Assembly: GCF_011395035.1 (NCBI RefSeq)
Contig: NZ_CP024768.1
Location: forward strand, 2,951,286-3,015,285
Origin: Pantoea cypripedii
Lineage (GTDB): Bacteria > Pseudomonadota > Gammaproteobacteria > Enterobacterales > Enterobacteriaceae
Length of the DNA stretch: 64,000 bases
Direction: 5' to 3'
In this document: positions 41,314 through 51,195 of the stretch, in pieces
How positions within the stretch are numbered: position 1 is the stretch's first letter
Layout of the letters: the number at the start of each line of letters is the position of its first letter
Position numbers and translations under genes: made by a program
Notes under the pieces: generated by a model
What the model saw: only the letters and a program-made list of their open reading frames with translations
Databases searched by the model: none
Told to the model about the DNA's origin: nothing

Positions 41314-41766
41314 TCAAAGATCGTCAAGGAAGGTCCGATCCAGCTGTTTAAATGCGCGTTTCAGCACGTCGGCCAGTGCCTGGTAAGTGGGCTTACCTTC
41401 AACCGGCGCAATCGCCTGTCCGGCTTCTTCCAGTTTGGCGCGGACTTCATGGAACCATTGCAGTAAAGAGGGCGGCAACGGTGTCATGGAGCGTTTACCC
41501 AGCCACCACAACCCCTGCATCGGCAGGCTACAGGCAAACAATGCCGTCGCCACTGCTGGCCCCAGCTGTCCGCCCATGGCGATCTGCCACGTCAGGGTAA
41601 AAATTGCCAATGGCGGCATAAAGCGAATGGAAAAACGTGTCGCCGTCACCACACGATTTTCAGGAAACACCGGAGCCAGGCGTTTATCGGCTGGCCAGGT
41701 CTTCATGTAGTGCTGGCCGCGCTGAAATAAGCCGAACCAGCCTGGATTACCTGTATCATTCGCCAT
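41314..41766 (-). CDS. yfbV: Terminus macrodomain insulation membrane protein YfbV
   Basis: 150 aa (151 in E. coli), UPF0208, with two transmembrane segments (about residues 42-64 and 68-88). E. coli YfbV limits Ter macrodomain constraint by MatP. The sequence [22 protein letters not shown] and [21 protein letters not shown] match. Start ATG at 41766; divergent from ackA. Confidence 0.93.
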   Translation of the reverse strand: MANDTGNPGWFGLFQRGQHYMKTWPADKRLAPVFPENRVVTATRFSIRFMPPLAIFTLTWQIAMGGQLGPAVATALFACSLPMQGLWWLGKRSMTPLPPSLLQWFHEVRAKLEEAGQAIAPVEGKPTYQALADVLKRAFKQLDRTFLDDL

Positions 41767-42105
41767 GGTAGACCTCAACTATTACTGCAAGATTTAAAAT
41801 AAACTGACAACCACACAACTTTACGTGACATCCTTCAAAAGTTTTTGTCTTTAAGGGTGACACTGGGTATTCTGACGCCGTTTCAGCAACATTACCGGAA
41901 GCTTCTGCTCAATAAAAGCGCGGTTTAGAGCCATGTTTCGCTAAGCCGATTTAAAAAAATCGCGTAAAATTACCAAAATTTTTTTGCGGATCGGTCTCTT
42001 TTTGACTACCGCATGATGTTAATCATTAATTTACCAGCTTTCATGAACTACGCTGTTAGTCTGATTGCGTTATTTCTCGCCACTATTTAACCAATAGGTA
42101 CTTCC
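41767..42105. promoter_or_regulatory. yfbV/ackA divergent promoter region
   Basis: 339 bp AT-rich non-coding gap. TGTTAATCATTAAT near 42016-42030 resembles an ArcA-type site, consistent with known anaerobic control of ackA in E. coli, but this is a weak match. No gene seen. Confidence 0.5.
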
Positions 42106-43308
42106 ATGTCGACGAAGTTAGTTCTGGTTCTGAACTGCGGCAGCTCTTCACTCAAGTTTGCCATCCTCAACCCCGCCAACGGCGACGAATTCCTCTCCGG
42201 TCTGGCTGAATGCTTCCACCTGCCTGAAGCGCGTATTAAATGGAAACTCGAGGGTAGCAAACAGGAAGCCCCTCTGGGCGCGGGCGCAGCGCACAGCGAA
42301 GCCCTCAACTTCATTGTTAAAACTATTCTGGCACAAAAACCAGAGCTTTCGGCACAAATCGCTGCAATCGGCCATCGTATCGTTCATGGCGGCGAACAGC
42401 TGACGAAATCTGTGGTGATTGATGAGTCCGTTATCCAGGGCATTAAAGATGCCTCTTCATTTGCTCCGCTGCATAATCCGGCACATCTGATCGGTATCGA
42501 CGAAGCAATGAAAAATTTCCCGCACCTTTCAGATAAGAATGTGGCGGTTTTTGATACTGCATTCCATCAGACAATGCCTGAAGAATCGTATCTCTACGCT
42601 CTGCCGTACAAATTGTATAAAGAACACGGCGTGCGTCGTTATGGTGCCCACGGTACCAGCCACTACTATGTCACCCAGGAAGCAGCAAAAATGCTGGGTA
42701 AACCGGTAGAACAACTGAACGTGATCACGTGCCACCTCGGCAACGGCGGTTCTGTTTCCGCTATTCGTAACGGCGTCTGTGTCGATACCTCAATGGGTCT
42801 GACGCCGCTGGAAGGTCTGGTAATGGGTACCCGCAGCGGTGACATCGATCCGGCCATCGTTTTCTTCCTGCATGACACCCTCGGCATGAGCGTTGATGCG
42901 ATCAACAAACTGCTGACCAAAGAGTCTGGCCTGCTGGGTCTGACTGAAGTCACCAGCGACTGCCGCTACGTAGAAGACAACTACACCACCAAAGCCGATG
43001 CCAAACGCGCCATGGACGTGTTCTGCCATCGCCTGGCGAAGTACATCGGCGGCTACACCTCGCTGATGGAAGGCCGCCTGGACGCGGTCGTCTTCACCGG
43101 TGGTATCGGTGAAAATGCCGCGATGGTGCGTGAGCTGTCGCTGCAAAAACTGGGCCTGCTGGGCTTTGAAGTGGACCACGAACGCAACCTGGCGGCGCGC
43201 TTCGGTAAATCCGGCTTCATTAATAAAGAAGGCACCCGCCCGGCGGTGGTGATCCCCACCAACGAAGAGTTGGTTATCGCCCAGGACGCCGCGCGTCTCA
43301 CCGCGTAA
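42106..43308 (+). CDS. ackA: Acetate kinase AckA
   Basis: 400 aa, same as E. coli. Converts acetyl phosphate and ADP to acetate and ATP. The ASKHA phosphate-binding motifs [10 protein letters not shown] (start), CHLGNGGSV and [10 protein letters not shown] are present, as is the catalytic Asp/Arg region [10 protein letters not shown]. Followed by pta, as usual for acetate overflow. Confidence 0.98.
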   Translation: MSTKLVLVLNCGSSSLKFAILNPANGDEFLSGLAECFHLPEARIKWKLEGSKQEAPLGAGAAHSEALNFIVKTILAQKPELSAQIAAIGHRIVHGGEQLTKSVVIDESVIQGIKDASSFAPLHNPAHLIGIDEAMKNFPHLSDKNVAVFDTAFHQTMPEESYLYALPYKLYKEHGVRRYGAHGTSHYYVTQEAAKMLGKPVEQLNVITCHLGNGGSVSAIRNGVCVDTSMGLTPLEGLVMGTRSGDIDPAIVFFLHDTLGMSVDAINKLLTKESGLLGLTEVTSDCRYVEDNYTTKADAKRAMDVFCHRLAKYIGGYTSLMEGRLDAVVFTGGIGENAAMVRELSLQKLGLLGFEVDHERNLAARFGKSGFINKEGTRPAVVIPTNEELVIAQDAARLTA

Positions 43309-43316
43309 ATGCTTCT

Positions 43317-43348
43317 CTCCGTCAGCTCAGGCTGACGGAGTTGTTTTT
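43317..43348 (+). terminator. ackA-pta intercistronic terminator/attenuator
   Basis: 10 bp stem CTCCGTCAGC/GCTGACGGAG with TCAG loop, followed by TTGTTTTT. Looks like an intrinsic terminator, yet pta begins 30 bp later, so it probably sets partial read-through between the two genes. Confidence 0.8.
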
Positions 43349-43378
43349 GACACCCTGCAACACCTGAGAGGTTATAAA

Positions 43379-45523
43379 GTGTCACGTACAATTATGCTCA
43401 TTCCAACCGGCACCAGCGTCGGCCTGACCAGCGTCAGTCTTGGCGTGATCCGTGCGATGGAACGCAAAGGCGTGCGCCTGAGCGTATTCAAACCGATTGC
43501 GCAGCCACGCACTGGCGGCGACAAACCGGACCAGACCACCACCATCATCCGTAAGAACTCCACGATCCCAGCCGCTGAACCGCTGCTGATGTCGCGTGTT
43601 GAGTCGCTGCTGGGTTCCAACCAGCAGGACGTGCTGATGGAAGAGATCATCGCCCGCTACCACGAAAACACCAAAGATGCCGAAGTGGTACTGGTGGAAG
43701 GTCTGGTGCCGACGCGCAAACACCAGTTTGCTTCCGCATTGAACTATGAAATTGCCAAAACCCTGAACGCCGAAATCGTCTTCGTCACCGCGCTGGGTAA
43801 TGACTCTCCGGCCCAGCTGAAAGAACGTATCGAACTGACGCAAAGCAGCTTTGGCGGCAGCAAGAACAAAAATATCACCGGCGTGATCATCAACAAACTG
43901 AATGCACCGGTGGATGAACAGGGACGCACGCGTCCGGATTTGTCAGAGATTTTTGATGACTCTTCCAAAGCCAGCATCGCCAACATCGACCCGAAAACGC
44001 TGTTCACCAACAGCCCGCTGCCGGTGCTGGGTTGTGTGCCGTGGAGCTTTGATCTGATCGCCACCCGTGCGATTGATATGTGCCGCCACCTGAACGCCGA
44101 CATCATCAACGAAGGTGAAATCCAGACGCGCCGGGTGAAATCTGTCACCTTCTGTGCCCGTAGCATTCCGCACATGCTGGAGCACTTCCGTCCGGGTTCT
44201 CTGCTGGTGACCTCAGCAGACCGTCCTGACGTGTTGCTGGCAGCCTGTCTGGCCGCGATGAATGGTGTGGAAATCGGTGCCATTCTGCTGACCGGTGGAT
44301 ACGAGATTGATGAGCGTATCGGTCGTCTGTGCGAGCGCGCCTTCCAGACCGGCCTGCCGGTATTTATGGTGAAAACCAACACCTGGCAGACTTCACTCAG
44401 CCTGCAAAGCTTCAACCTCGAAGTCCCGGCTGACGATACCCAGCGTATTGAAAAAGTGCAGGAATACGTTGCCAGCTACATCAATGACGACTGGATCGAA
44501 TCGCTGACCGCCACTTCCGAGCGCAGCCGTCGTCTGTCACCGCCAGCCTTCCGCTACCAGCTGACTGAGCTGGCGCGCAAAGCGGGCAAGCGTATCGTCC
44601 TGCCGGAAGGCGACGAGCCGCGTACCGTGAAAGCGGCCGCCATCTGTGCCGAACGTGGTATCGCCACCTGTGTGCTGCTGGGTAACCCGGATGAGATCCA
44701 GCGTGTGGCTGCGGCTCAGGGCGTGGAACTGGGCAAAGGCATCGTCATTGTCGATCCGGAAGTGGTACGTGAGAACTATGTGCCGCGTCTGGTTGAACTG
44801 CGTAAGAGCAAAGGCATGACCGAAGTGGTTGCGCAGGAGCAGCTGGAAGACAACGTGGTGCTCGGCACCATGATGCTGGAAAGTGGCGAAGTTGACGGTC
44901 TGGTATCGGGTGCCGTTCATACCACCGCCAATACCATTCGTCCGCCGTTACAGCTGATCAAAACTGCGCCGAACAGCTCGCTGGTTTCATCTGTGTTCTT
45001 TATGCTGCTGCCGGAGCAGGTGCTGGTGTATGGCGACTGCGCCATCAACCCGGACCCGAACCCGGAACAGCTGGCCGAAATCGCTATCCAGTCTGCCGAT
45101 TCTGCCAAAGCCTTCGGTATCGATCCGCGCGTGGCGATGATCTCCTACTCCACCGGTAATTCCGGTGCCGGTAGCGACGTGGAAAAAGTCCGTGAAGCCA
45201 CGCGTATTGCGCAGGAAAAACGCCCGGATCTGGTGATCGACGGTCCGTTGCAGTATGACGCCGCGATCATGGAAGACGTGGCAAAATCTAAAGCGCCGAA
45301 CTCGCAGGTTGCGGGCCGTGCTACCGTGTTTATCTTCCCTGACCTGAACACCGGTAACACCACCTACAAAGCGGTACAGCGCTCAGCAGACCTGATCTCC
45401 ATCGGGCCGATGTTGCAGGGTATGCGTAAGCCGGTCAACGACCTGTCACGCGGCGCGCTGGTGGATGATATCGTCTACACCATCGCCCTGACAGCGATTC
45501 AGTCTCAGCAGGCTGAAGGCTAA
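43379..45523 (+). CDS. pta: Phosphate acetyltransferase Pta
   Basis: 714 aa, same length as E. coli Pta. Converts acetyl-CoA and phosphate to acetyl phosphate. Starts at GTG 43379 ([11 protein letters not shown]), as in E. coli, with a GAGAGG site. N-terminal regulatory P-loop/BioD-like domain (1-230), DRTGG middle domain (about 240-380) and the C-terminal catalytic PTA/PTB domain (390-714, with [18 protein letters not shown]). Confidence 0.98.
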   Translation: MSRTIMLIPTGTSVGLTSVSLGVIRAMERKGVRLSVFKPIAQPRTGGDKPDQTTTIIRKNSTIPAAEPLLMSRVESLLGSNQQDVLMEEIIARYHENTKDAEVVLVEGLVPTRKHQFASALNYEIAKTLNAEIVFVTALGNDSPAQLKERIELTQSSFGGSKNKNITGVIINKLNAPVDEQGRTRPDLSEIFDDSSKASIANIDPKTLFTNSPLPVLGCVPWSFDLIATRAIDMCRHLNADIINEGEIQTRRVKSVTFCARSIPHMLEHFRPGSLLVTSADRPDVLLAACLAAMNGVEIGAILLTGGYEIDERIGRLCERAFQTGLPVFMVKTNTWQTSLSLQSFNLEVPADDTQRIEKVQEYVASYINDDWIESLTATSERSRRLSPPAFRYQLTELARKAGKRIVLPEGDEPRTVKAAAICAERGIATCVLLGNPDEIQRVAAAQGVELGKGIVIVDPEVVRENYVPRLVELRKSKGMTEVVAQEQLEDNVVLGTMMLESGEVDGLVSGAVHTTANTIRPPLQLIKTAPNSSLVSSVFFMLLPEQVLVYGDCAINPDPNPEQLAEIAIQSADSAKAFGIDPRVAMISYSTGNSGAGSDVEKVREATRIAQEKRPDLVIDGPLQYDAAIMEDVAKSKAPNSQVAGRATVFIFPDLNTGNTTYKAVQRSADLISIGPMLQGMRKPVNDLSRGALVDDIVYTIALTAIQSQQAEG

Positions 45524-45543
45524 CGGTCGTTAAATACGGATAA

Positions 45544-45567
45544 GGCGTCCTGCGGGACGCCTTTTTT
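45544..45567 (+). terminator. pta terminator
   Basis: 7 bp stem GGCGTCC/GGACGCC with TGCG loop followed by six T residues, 20 bp after the pta stop. Confidence 0.9.
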
Positions 45568-45591
45568 GTGCGATAAATACGTGCAACTATC

Positions 45592-45664
45592 GTAGCGGCG
45601 CGATTTATCGCGCGTCTTTAGCAGCACGCCGGGATAAAACCCGCGCGATAAATCGCGCCGCTCC
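45592..45664. repeat. REP family 1, site D (two arms)
   Basis: Arms at 45592-45613 and 45641-45664 with feet outward. The second foot is GGAG rather than GTAG, the only degenerate foot in the window. Lies between the pta terminator and the end of the PotA-like gene. Confidence 0.9.
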
Positions 45665-45688
45665 GGGTAAAGCCTGGCTCGCCAGGCT

Positions 45689-46774
45689 TTACTGCAACAT
45701 CACATCCAGCGCACGCAGATGCTGCGGCTGCCATGACAGGGTGACCTGCGCGCCCGGCTGCCAGCTTTTGTCCATCTTCGACGGCGACAGTTTCACCATA
45801 AAGTTCTCCTGCCCCGCCACGCTGGTCAGCATACGCACATGATCGCCGAGATAAATAAATTGCTGGATCTGCGCCTGCACGATCTGATCGCCCTGCTCCG
45901 GCGCATTGACGTTGACACGCTCAGGGCGAATGCTGAGCTGGATCTTTTTGCCCGGTGAGCTGGGACGGACTTTCAGCGCATCAAGCTGCGTACCATCATC
46001 CAGTTTCACCTGATAAAAATCACCGTTCTGCGTCACCTGAGTCGCCAGTAAGCTGTTGTTTTCACCGATAAATTGCGCGACAAACGCATTCTCCGGCTGC
46101 TCGTAAAGTTTATCCGGGCTGTCCATCTGCTGGATCATGCCATCGTTGAAGACCGCGACCCGATCGGACATGGTCATCGCTTCGCTCTGATCGTGCGTAA
46201 CATAGACGATCGTCAGACCCAGCATATCGTGTAACTGTTTGATTTCCATCTGCATATGTTCACGCAGCTGCTTATCCAGCGCACCGAGCGGTTCATCCAT
46301 CAACACCAGCTTCGGTTCAAACACCAGCGCACGCGCCAGGGCCACACGTTGCTGTTGCCCACCGGACATTTGTGCCGGGTAGCGATCCGCCAGCGACGTC
46401 AGTTTGATCATGTCCAGAATGCGATCGACGCGGGATTTGATGTCAGCTTTGTTCATGCGGCGAATCGACAGCGGAAAGGCGAGGTTTTCCGCCACCGTCA
46501 TATGGGGAAACAGCGCATAGTTCTGGAACACCATGCCGATATCGCGCTGGTGTGGCGGCAAGGTATGCAGCGGTTTATCCCGCAATAAAATCTCACCATC
46601 GGTTGGCGTTTCAAAGCCCGCCAGCATCATCAGACTGGTGGTTTTACCTGAACCGGATGGACCAAGCAGCGTGAGAAACTCCCCTTCCTCCACGTCAAGA
46701 TTGAGGTTACGTACTACCAGCTTATCGCCGTCGTAACTCTTTTTTATGTTCCTGAAACTAACGAAATTTCTCAT
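45689..46774 (-). CDS. ABC transporter ATPase, PotA-like (polyamine/GABA)
   Basis: 361 aa ATPase of the spermidine/putrescine/iron class. Walker A GPSGSGKTT, Q-loop FQNYALFPHMTV, signature [15 protein letters not shown] and Walker B LVLMDEPLGALD are visible, followed by a C-terminal TOBE/OB domain (from about 240, with LSIRPERVNV). ATG at 46774 chosen over an upstream start at 46816. Its partners, the binding protein and permeases, are 3-7 kb away on the other strand; grouping is inferred from family. Confidence 0.85.
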   Translation of the reverse strand: MRNFVSFRNIKKSYDGDKLVVRNLNLDVEEGEFLTLLGPSGSGKTTSLMMLAGFETPTDGEILLRDKPLHTLPPHQRDIGMVFQNYALFPHMTVAENLAFPLSIRRMNKADIKSRVDRILDMIKLTSLADRYPAQMSGGQQQRVALARALVFEPKLVLMDEPLGALDKQLREHMQMEIKQLHDMLGLTIVYVTHDQSEAMTMSDRVAVFNDGMIQQMDSPDKLYEQPENAFVAQFIGENNSLLATQVTQNGDFYQVKLDDGTQLDALKVRPSSPGKKIQLSIRPERVNVNAPEQGDQIVQAQIQQFIYLGDHVRMLTSVAGQENFMVKLSPSKMDKSWQPGAQVTLSWQPQHLRALDVMLQ

Positions 46775-47050
46775 GACGTTCTCTCGTAAAGCGTGAAGGA
46801 AAAGTAATCCAGGCACGATTCCTGCATCGACATGTCTGACATGCGCATACTGGCGGCTCTTTTTTTAGCACTACCACAACGCATTTCAGGAACACAAGAG
46901 AAATTTGACAATTTGAATACAAAGTTAGCCTGAATCAAAAATCGCAGGCTATTGATTTCTATTGTCTTTTAAAAATTAACGTTATCAAAATGTTAATAAT
47001 ACCGCTAATGCACTGATTACGTGCCCTGCACCGGGACAGGGCAGCGTCGG

Positions 47051-48547
47051 TCACATCGGAACCGGTGTGGTGTTGAGATGGTGTTGCAGGCGTTGCAGAA
47101 TCGGCGCGAAGGCGGTGGCCATCTGCGCTTCGTCAACGCAGGCATAGCCCAGCAGCAGGCCACGACGCAAGGTCCCGCGCTGGTAGTACGAGGAGAGCGG
47201 ACGTGTCAGCACGCCGTTCTGCTCCAGTTCAGCGCTGAAAGCCACATCGTCGATGCTTTCCGGCAGGCCGAGAATCAGGTGCAGCCCGGCATTGCTGTGA
47301 TGCACCACCCAGGACGCGCCGAGGGTGTCGGTAATCAGCGCCACCAGCGCAGCACGGCGACGGCTGTAAATCTGCCGCATCCGCCGCACATGGGCCGCGT
47401 AGTGCCCTTCACGAATAAACTCCGCCAGCGTCAGCTGCACCAGGCCATACCCGCCACGATAAAGTTCCGAATGGGCCATTTTCATGCGTGTCGCCAGAGG
47501 TTTTGGCACCACCATGTAACTCAGGCGAATGCCCGGATAGAGCGTCTTGCTGAAGGTGCCGAGATAAATCACCGGCGCATCGGGCGACAACCCCTGGAGC
47601 GCCGGAATCGGGCTACCGGCAAAGCGAAACTCACCGTCGTAATCATCCTCAACCACCCAGCTACCGGTACTTTTGGCGCGGTTTAGCAGCTCATGGCGGC
47701 GTTGCAGGCTCATCACTGCACCCAGCGGGTACTGATGCGAGGGGGTGACACAAATCAGGCGCGGCGCGGGACGGTCGCTCTGCTCTGCGGGCAGCACCAG
47801 CCCCTGGTCGTCCACCTCGGTGGGGATCAGGTCGATACCATTGACCGCCAGCACATTGCGGATGCCCCAGTAACCCGGTTCCTCCACCAGCGCGCTATCA
47901 CCCGGATCGCACAGCATTTTCGCCAGTAAATCGAGTGACTGATGGGTGCCCGCTGTCACCAGCACCTGCTCTGCCGTGCAGTTGACCGAACGGATAACCC
48001 GCAGATACTCGGCCAGCGCCTGTTGCAGCTCGACACATCCGCCGTGGTTGGCATAACTCAGGGATTCCACCGGCAGGCGACGGCTGATGCGCAGCTGGAT
48101 TTTGCGCCAGATATCGTGCGGCATGTAACTCACATCCGGTACGCCCGGCATAAACGCGCCCCACTGAAACGCCCCGGCGCCACTTTGTGACAGCAGACGC
48201 GCCCCACGTCGTGACAGGCGGATAGTATTCATACCACGTGCCCGCGGCGTCGGCGTCGGAGCCACTTCCGGGCTTTCTTCCGGCAGCACCAGGCAGACGA
48301 AGGTACCACTTCCGGTGCGGGTTTCCAGATAGCCTTCCGATTGCAGTTTTTCGTAGGCCGCCAGCACGGTATTACGCGACACGGAAAGTTCACGCGCCAG
48401 GTCACGGCTGGCGGGCAGCCGCACGCCGGTGGCAATGGCACCTTCCTGAATCGCTCCCTGCAACACGTCGTACAGGCGCTTCGCCAACGAACCGCCGGCA
48501 AGCTGATTTAAACGCTGAAACAGCAGGTCACCCAGTAAGCTGCGCAA
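47051..48547 (-). CDS. MocR/GabR-type transcriptional regulator
   Basis: 498 aa. N-terminal GntR-type winged helix (LPASRDLARELSVSRNTVLAAYEKL) joined to a class I aminotransferase-like domain. The PLP-binding lysine is visible in GTFSKTLYPGIR and the PLP aspartate/tyrosine in VVEDDYDGEF. MocR regulators sense PLP plus an amine such as GABA; the divergent GABA aminotransferase makes a GabR-like activator role likely. Separated from it by 122 bp. Confidence 0.88.
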   Translation of the reverse strand: MRSLLGDLLFQRLNQLAGGSLAKRLYDVLQGAIQEGAIATGVRLPASRDLARELSVSRNTVLAAYEKLQSEGYLETRTGSGTFVCLVLPEESPEVAPTPTPRARGMNTIRLSRRGARLLSQSGAGAFQWGAFMPGVPDVSYMPHDIWRKIQLRISRRLPVESLSYANHGGCVELQQALAEYLRVIRSVNCTAEQVLVTAGTHQSLDLLAKMLCDPGDSALVEEPGYWGIRNVLAVNGIDLIPTEVDDQGLVLPAEQSDRPAPRLICVTPSHQYPLGAVMSLQRRHELLNRAKSTGSWVVEDDYDGEFRFAGSPIPALQGLSPDAPVIYLGTFSKTLYPGIRLSYMVVPKPLATRMKMAHSELYRGGYGLVQLTLAEFIREGHYAAHVRRMRQIYSRRRAALVALITDTLGASWVVHHSNAGLHLILGLPESIDDVAFSAELEQNGVLTRPLSSYYQRGTLRRGLLLGYACVDEAQMATAFAPILQRLQHHLNTTPVPM

Positions 48548-48669
48548 AATTGGTACCTCAAAATAAAAAAAACTGGCTCTGGATTATAAAACCCTGAAAA
48601 CGCTAAAAAGCAAGCAGGGCAGTTTTCCGGCGTGAAGTCAGCCGGCGAATCACATGATGAGGTTGAGCT
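48548..48669. promoter_or_regulatory. MocR/aminotransferase divergent promoter
   Basis: 122 bp between divergent starts. A CCGGC/GCCGG inverted repeat lies near 48631-48651 and a TTATAAAA candidate -10 near 48582-48589. Direct repeats expected for a GabR site were not clear. Confidence 0.45.
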
Positions 48670-49929
48670 ATGAGTAACAGCGAATTACAGGCACGTCGTT
48701 TAAACGCCACCCCACGCGGTGTCGGTGTGATGTGCGATTTCTATGCCGTGAAAGCGGAAAACGCCACGCTCTGGGATCATCAGGGCCGTGAATACACCGA
48801 TTTCAGCGCCGGTATCGCGGTGCTGAACACCGGCCACCGTCACCCGAAAGTGATGACTGCGGTGAAACAGCAGCTGGATTGCTTCACCCACACCGCGTTC
48901 CAGGTGATCCCTTACGAGAATTACATCAGCCTGGCCGAGCGCCTGAATGAGCGCGTACCGGTTACCGGCCCGGCCAAAACCACCTTCTTCTCCACCGGTG
49001 CCGAAGCGGTGGAAAATGCGGTGAAAATTGCCCGCGCAGCGACCGGTCGTCCCGGCATCATCGCCTTCACCGGCGCGTTTCATGGCCGCACCCATATGAC
49101 CATGACGCTGACCGGCAAAGTGGTCCCCTACAAGACCGGCTTTGGTCCGTTCGCCAGTTCAGTATTTCATGCCCGCTACCCCAATGCGCTGCATGGCCAC
49201 AGCGTGGCAGCAGCACTGGAAAGTATCGAGTCAATTTTCCGTTGCGATATCAGCCCGCAACAGGTTGCGGCGATTATTTTCGAGCCGATCCAGGGTGAAG
49301 GTGGCTTCAACGTCGCCCCCCCGGAATTCGTCACTGCGTTGCGTAAGCTGTGCGACCAGCACGGCATATTGCTGATTGCCGACGAGATTCAGAGTGGTTT
49401 TGCCCGTACCGGTAAGCTGTTTGCCAGCGAATATTACGACGTGAAGCCTGACCTGATCACCATGGCGAAAAGCCTGGCGGGCGGCATGCCGTTGTCAGCG
49501 GTGTCCGGGCGCGCTGAGGTGATGGATGCACCGCAACCGGGCGGCCTCGGAGGCACCTACGCCGGTAGCCCGCCAGCAATTGCTGCGGCCCACGCGGTGC
49601 TCGACGTGATCGACGAAGAACAACTGTGTCAGCGAGCGAACCAGCTCGGCGCAAAATTGAGTGAAACCCTGCAGGGTGCCGGGTGTCGTTCACTGGCTGA
49701 CGTGCGCGGTCGCGGTTCGATGATTGCGGCTGAGTTTAATGATGCCGCAGGCAAACCGTCTGCCGATATCGCCCGCGCCATTCAGCAGCAGGCTCTGGCA
49801 CAGGGGCTGATTCTGCTGACCTGTGGCGTACACGGTAACGTGATCCGCTTCCTTTACCCGCTCACCATTCCGGATGCGCAGTTCAACAGCGCATTGCAAC
49901 TGCTGTCCGGCATTCTGGCGCAACACTAA
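48670..49929 (+). CDS. gabT: 4-aminobutyrate aminotransferase (PuuE/GabT type)
   Basis: 419 aa class III PLP aminotransferase converting GABA and 2-oxoglutarate to succinate semialdehyde and glutamate. The opening RRLNATPRGVGVMCDFYAVK resembles E. coli PuuE more than GabT, suggesting the putrescine-derived GABA branch. PLP motifs STGAEAVENAVKIARA, IIADEIQSGFART-type LLIADEIQSGFARTG and the lysine in MAKSLAGGMPLSAV are present. No succinate semialdehyde dehydrogenase lies next to it. Confidence 0.9.
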   Translation: MSNSELQARRLNATPRGVGVMCDFYAVKAENATLWDHQGREYTDFSAGIAVLNTGHRHPKVMTAVKQQLDCFTHTAFQVIPYENYISLAERLNERVPVTGPAKTTFFSTGAEAVENAVKIARAATGRPGIIAFTGAFHGRTHMTMTLTGKVVPYKTGFGPFASSVFHARYPNALHGHSVAAALESIESIFRCDISPQQVAAIIFEPIQGEGGFNVAPPEFVTALRKLCDQHGILLIADEIQSGFARTGKLFASEYYDVKPDLITMAKSLAGGMPLSAVSGRAEVMDAPQPGGLGGTYAGSPPAIAAAHAVLDVIDEEQLCQRANQLGAKLSETLQGAGCRSLADVRGRGSMIAAEFNDAAGKPSADIARAIQQQALAQGLILLTCGVHGNVIRFLYPLTIPDAQFNSALQLLSGILAQH

Positions 49930-49938
49930 GTCTCTCCG

Positions 49939-49971
49939 CCGATGCATAGCGCCGTTCCCGCTATGCATCGG
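49939..49971 (+). other. Intercistronic hairpin after aminotransferase gene
   Basis: Perfect 13 bp stem CCGATGCATAGCG with a 7-base loop CCGTTCC, lacking a T-tract. It may protect the upstream mRNA or attenuate read-through into the binding-protein gene. Confidence 0.7.
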
Positions 49972-50046
49972 TACCTGGCATAAAAGCTGCATTGCAAACA
50001 CCACGCAGGTTCGCCTGCACATCAATAATAATTCAGGAGTTGTGGG

Positions 50047-51072
50047 ATGGTTAAAAAGTTAGCTGTACTCATTTTCGCTACCATAGCACTGCAAGCACAG
50101 GCAGAAACCCTGACTGTGATCTCTTTTGGTGGCACCAATAAAGACGCCCAGGACAAAGCATTCTATAAACCCTTTACCGCAGCCGGGAAAGGCACCATCG
50201 ACGCGGGCGAATACAACGGCGAAATGGCGCGCATCCGTGCCATGGTGGAAACCAAACAGGTAGGCTGGGATGTGGTTGAGCTGGAAACCCCGGAACTGCT
50301 GCGTGGCTGCGATGAAGGTCTGTTCGAGACGCTCGACTGGAGCAAGCTGGGCAACAAAAGTGATTTCATTCCTGGCAGCGTCAGCGAATGTGGTGCCGGG
50401 ATTTTTGTCTGGTCTACCGTGCTGACCTATGACGCCGACAAACTGAAAACTGCCCCCACCAGCTGGGCCGATTTCTGGGATGTGAAGAAATTCCCAGGTA
50501 AACGCGCGCTGCGTAAGAGCGCCAAATATACCCTCGAAATCGCGCTGATGGCGGATGGCGTAAAACGTGAAGATGTCTACAAAGTGCTGGCGACCCCGGC
50601 CGGTGTTGATCGCGCCTTCAAAAAGCTGGATGAGCTGAAACCGAATATCCAGTGGTGGGAATCCGGCGCACAGCCGCTGCAGTGGCTGGTATCGGGTGAC
50701 GTGGTAATGGCATCGGCGTACAACGGCCGTGTCGGCACCGCTCAGGCGGAAGGCCACAACTTCAAAATCGTCTGGGACGGCGGCCTGTATGACCTGGATA
50801 ACTGGGCCATCGTCAAAGGCTCGAAACATAAAGCCCTGGCAGAACAGTTTATCGCCTTCGCTAACCAGCCAGAAAATCAGAAAGTCTACGCCGAAAATAT
50901 TCCTTACGGCCCGACCAATATCAAGGCCGGTTCCCTGCTGGCACCTGAACGCCTGAAGCAGCTGCCTACCTCGCCGGATAACCTGGCGAAATCGGTGCAG
51001 GTGGATGCCAATTTCTGGCTCGAACATGGTGAAGAACTGGAACAGCGCTTTAACAGCTGGGCCGCGAAGTAA
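50047..51072 (+). CDS. ABC transporter periplasmic binding protein (polyamine/GABA)
   Basis: 341 aa PotD-type extracellular binding protein. Signal peptide residues 1-19 (MVKKLAVLIFATIALQAQA) precedes ETLTVISFGGTNKDAQ. Family blocks include WDVVELETPELLRGCDEG, FPGKRALRKSAKYTLEIALMADG-type segments (short forms: FPGKRALRKS) and WAIVKGSKHK. Good ribosome site (AGGAG, 50035). Probable ligand GABA or putrescine, inferred from the aminotransferase and MocR neighbours; choline or another amine is possible. Confidence 0.85.
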   Translation: MVKKLAVLIFATIALQAQAETLTVISFGGTNKDAQDKAFYKPFTAAGKGTIDAGEYNGEMARIRAMVETKQVGWDVVELETPELLRGCDEGLFETLDWSKLGNKSDFIPGSVSECGAGIFVWSTVLTYDADKLKTAPTSWADFWDVKKFPGKRALRKSAKYTLEIALMADGVKREDVYKVLATPAGVDRAFKKLDELKPNIQWWESGAQPLQWLVSGDVVMASAYNGRVGTAQAEGHNFKIVWDGGLYDLDNWAIVKGSKHKALAEQFIAFANQPENQKVYAENIPYGPTNIKAGSLLAPERLKQLPTSPDNLAKSVQVDANFWLEHGEELEQRFNSWAAK

Positions 51073-51099
51073 CACTCCCGGCCTGCAAGGGCACGTTCT

Positions 51100-51163
51100 G
51101 TAGCGGCGCGATTTATCGCGCAGGTTTTATGTCTGAAGACCGCGCGATAAATCGCGCCGCTAC
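51100..51163. repeat. REP family 1, site E (inside an operon)
   Basis: Arms at 51100-51121 and 51141-51163, GTAG ends outward. It sits between the binding-protein gene and the first permease gene, the place where REP elements in maltose and histidine operons stabilise the upstream message and lower permease output. Confidence 0.9.
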
Positions 51164-51195
51164 GAATCGCAGAAATATCAGTAAGGAGTCCGGCC

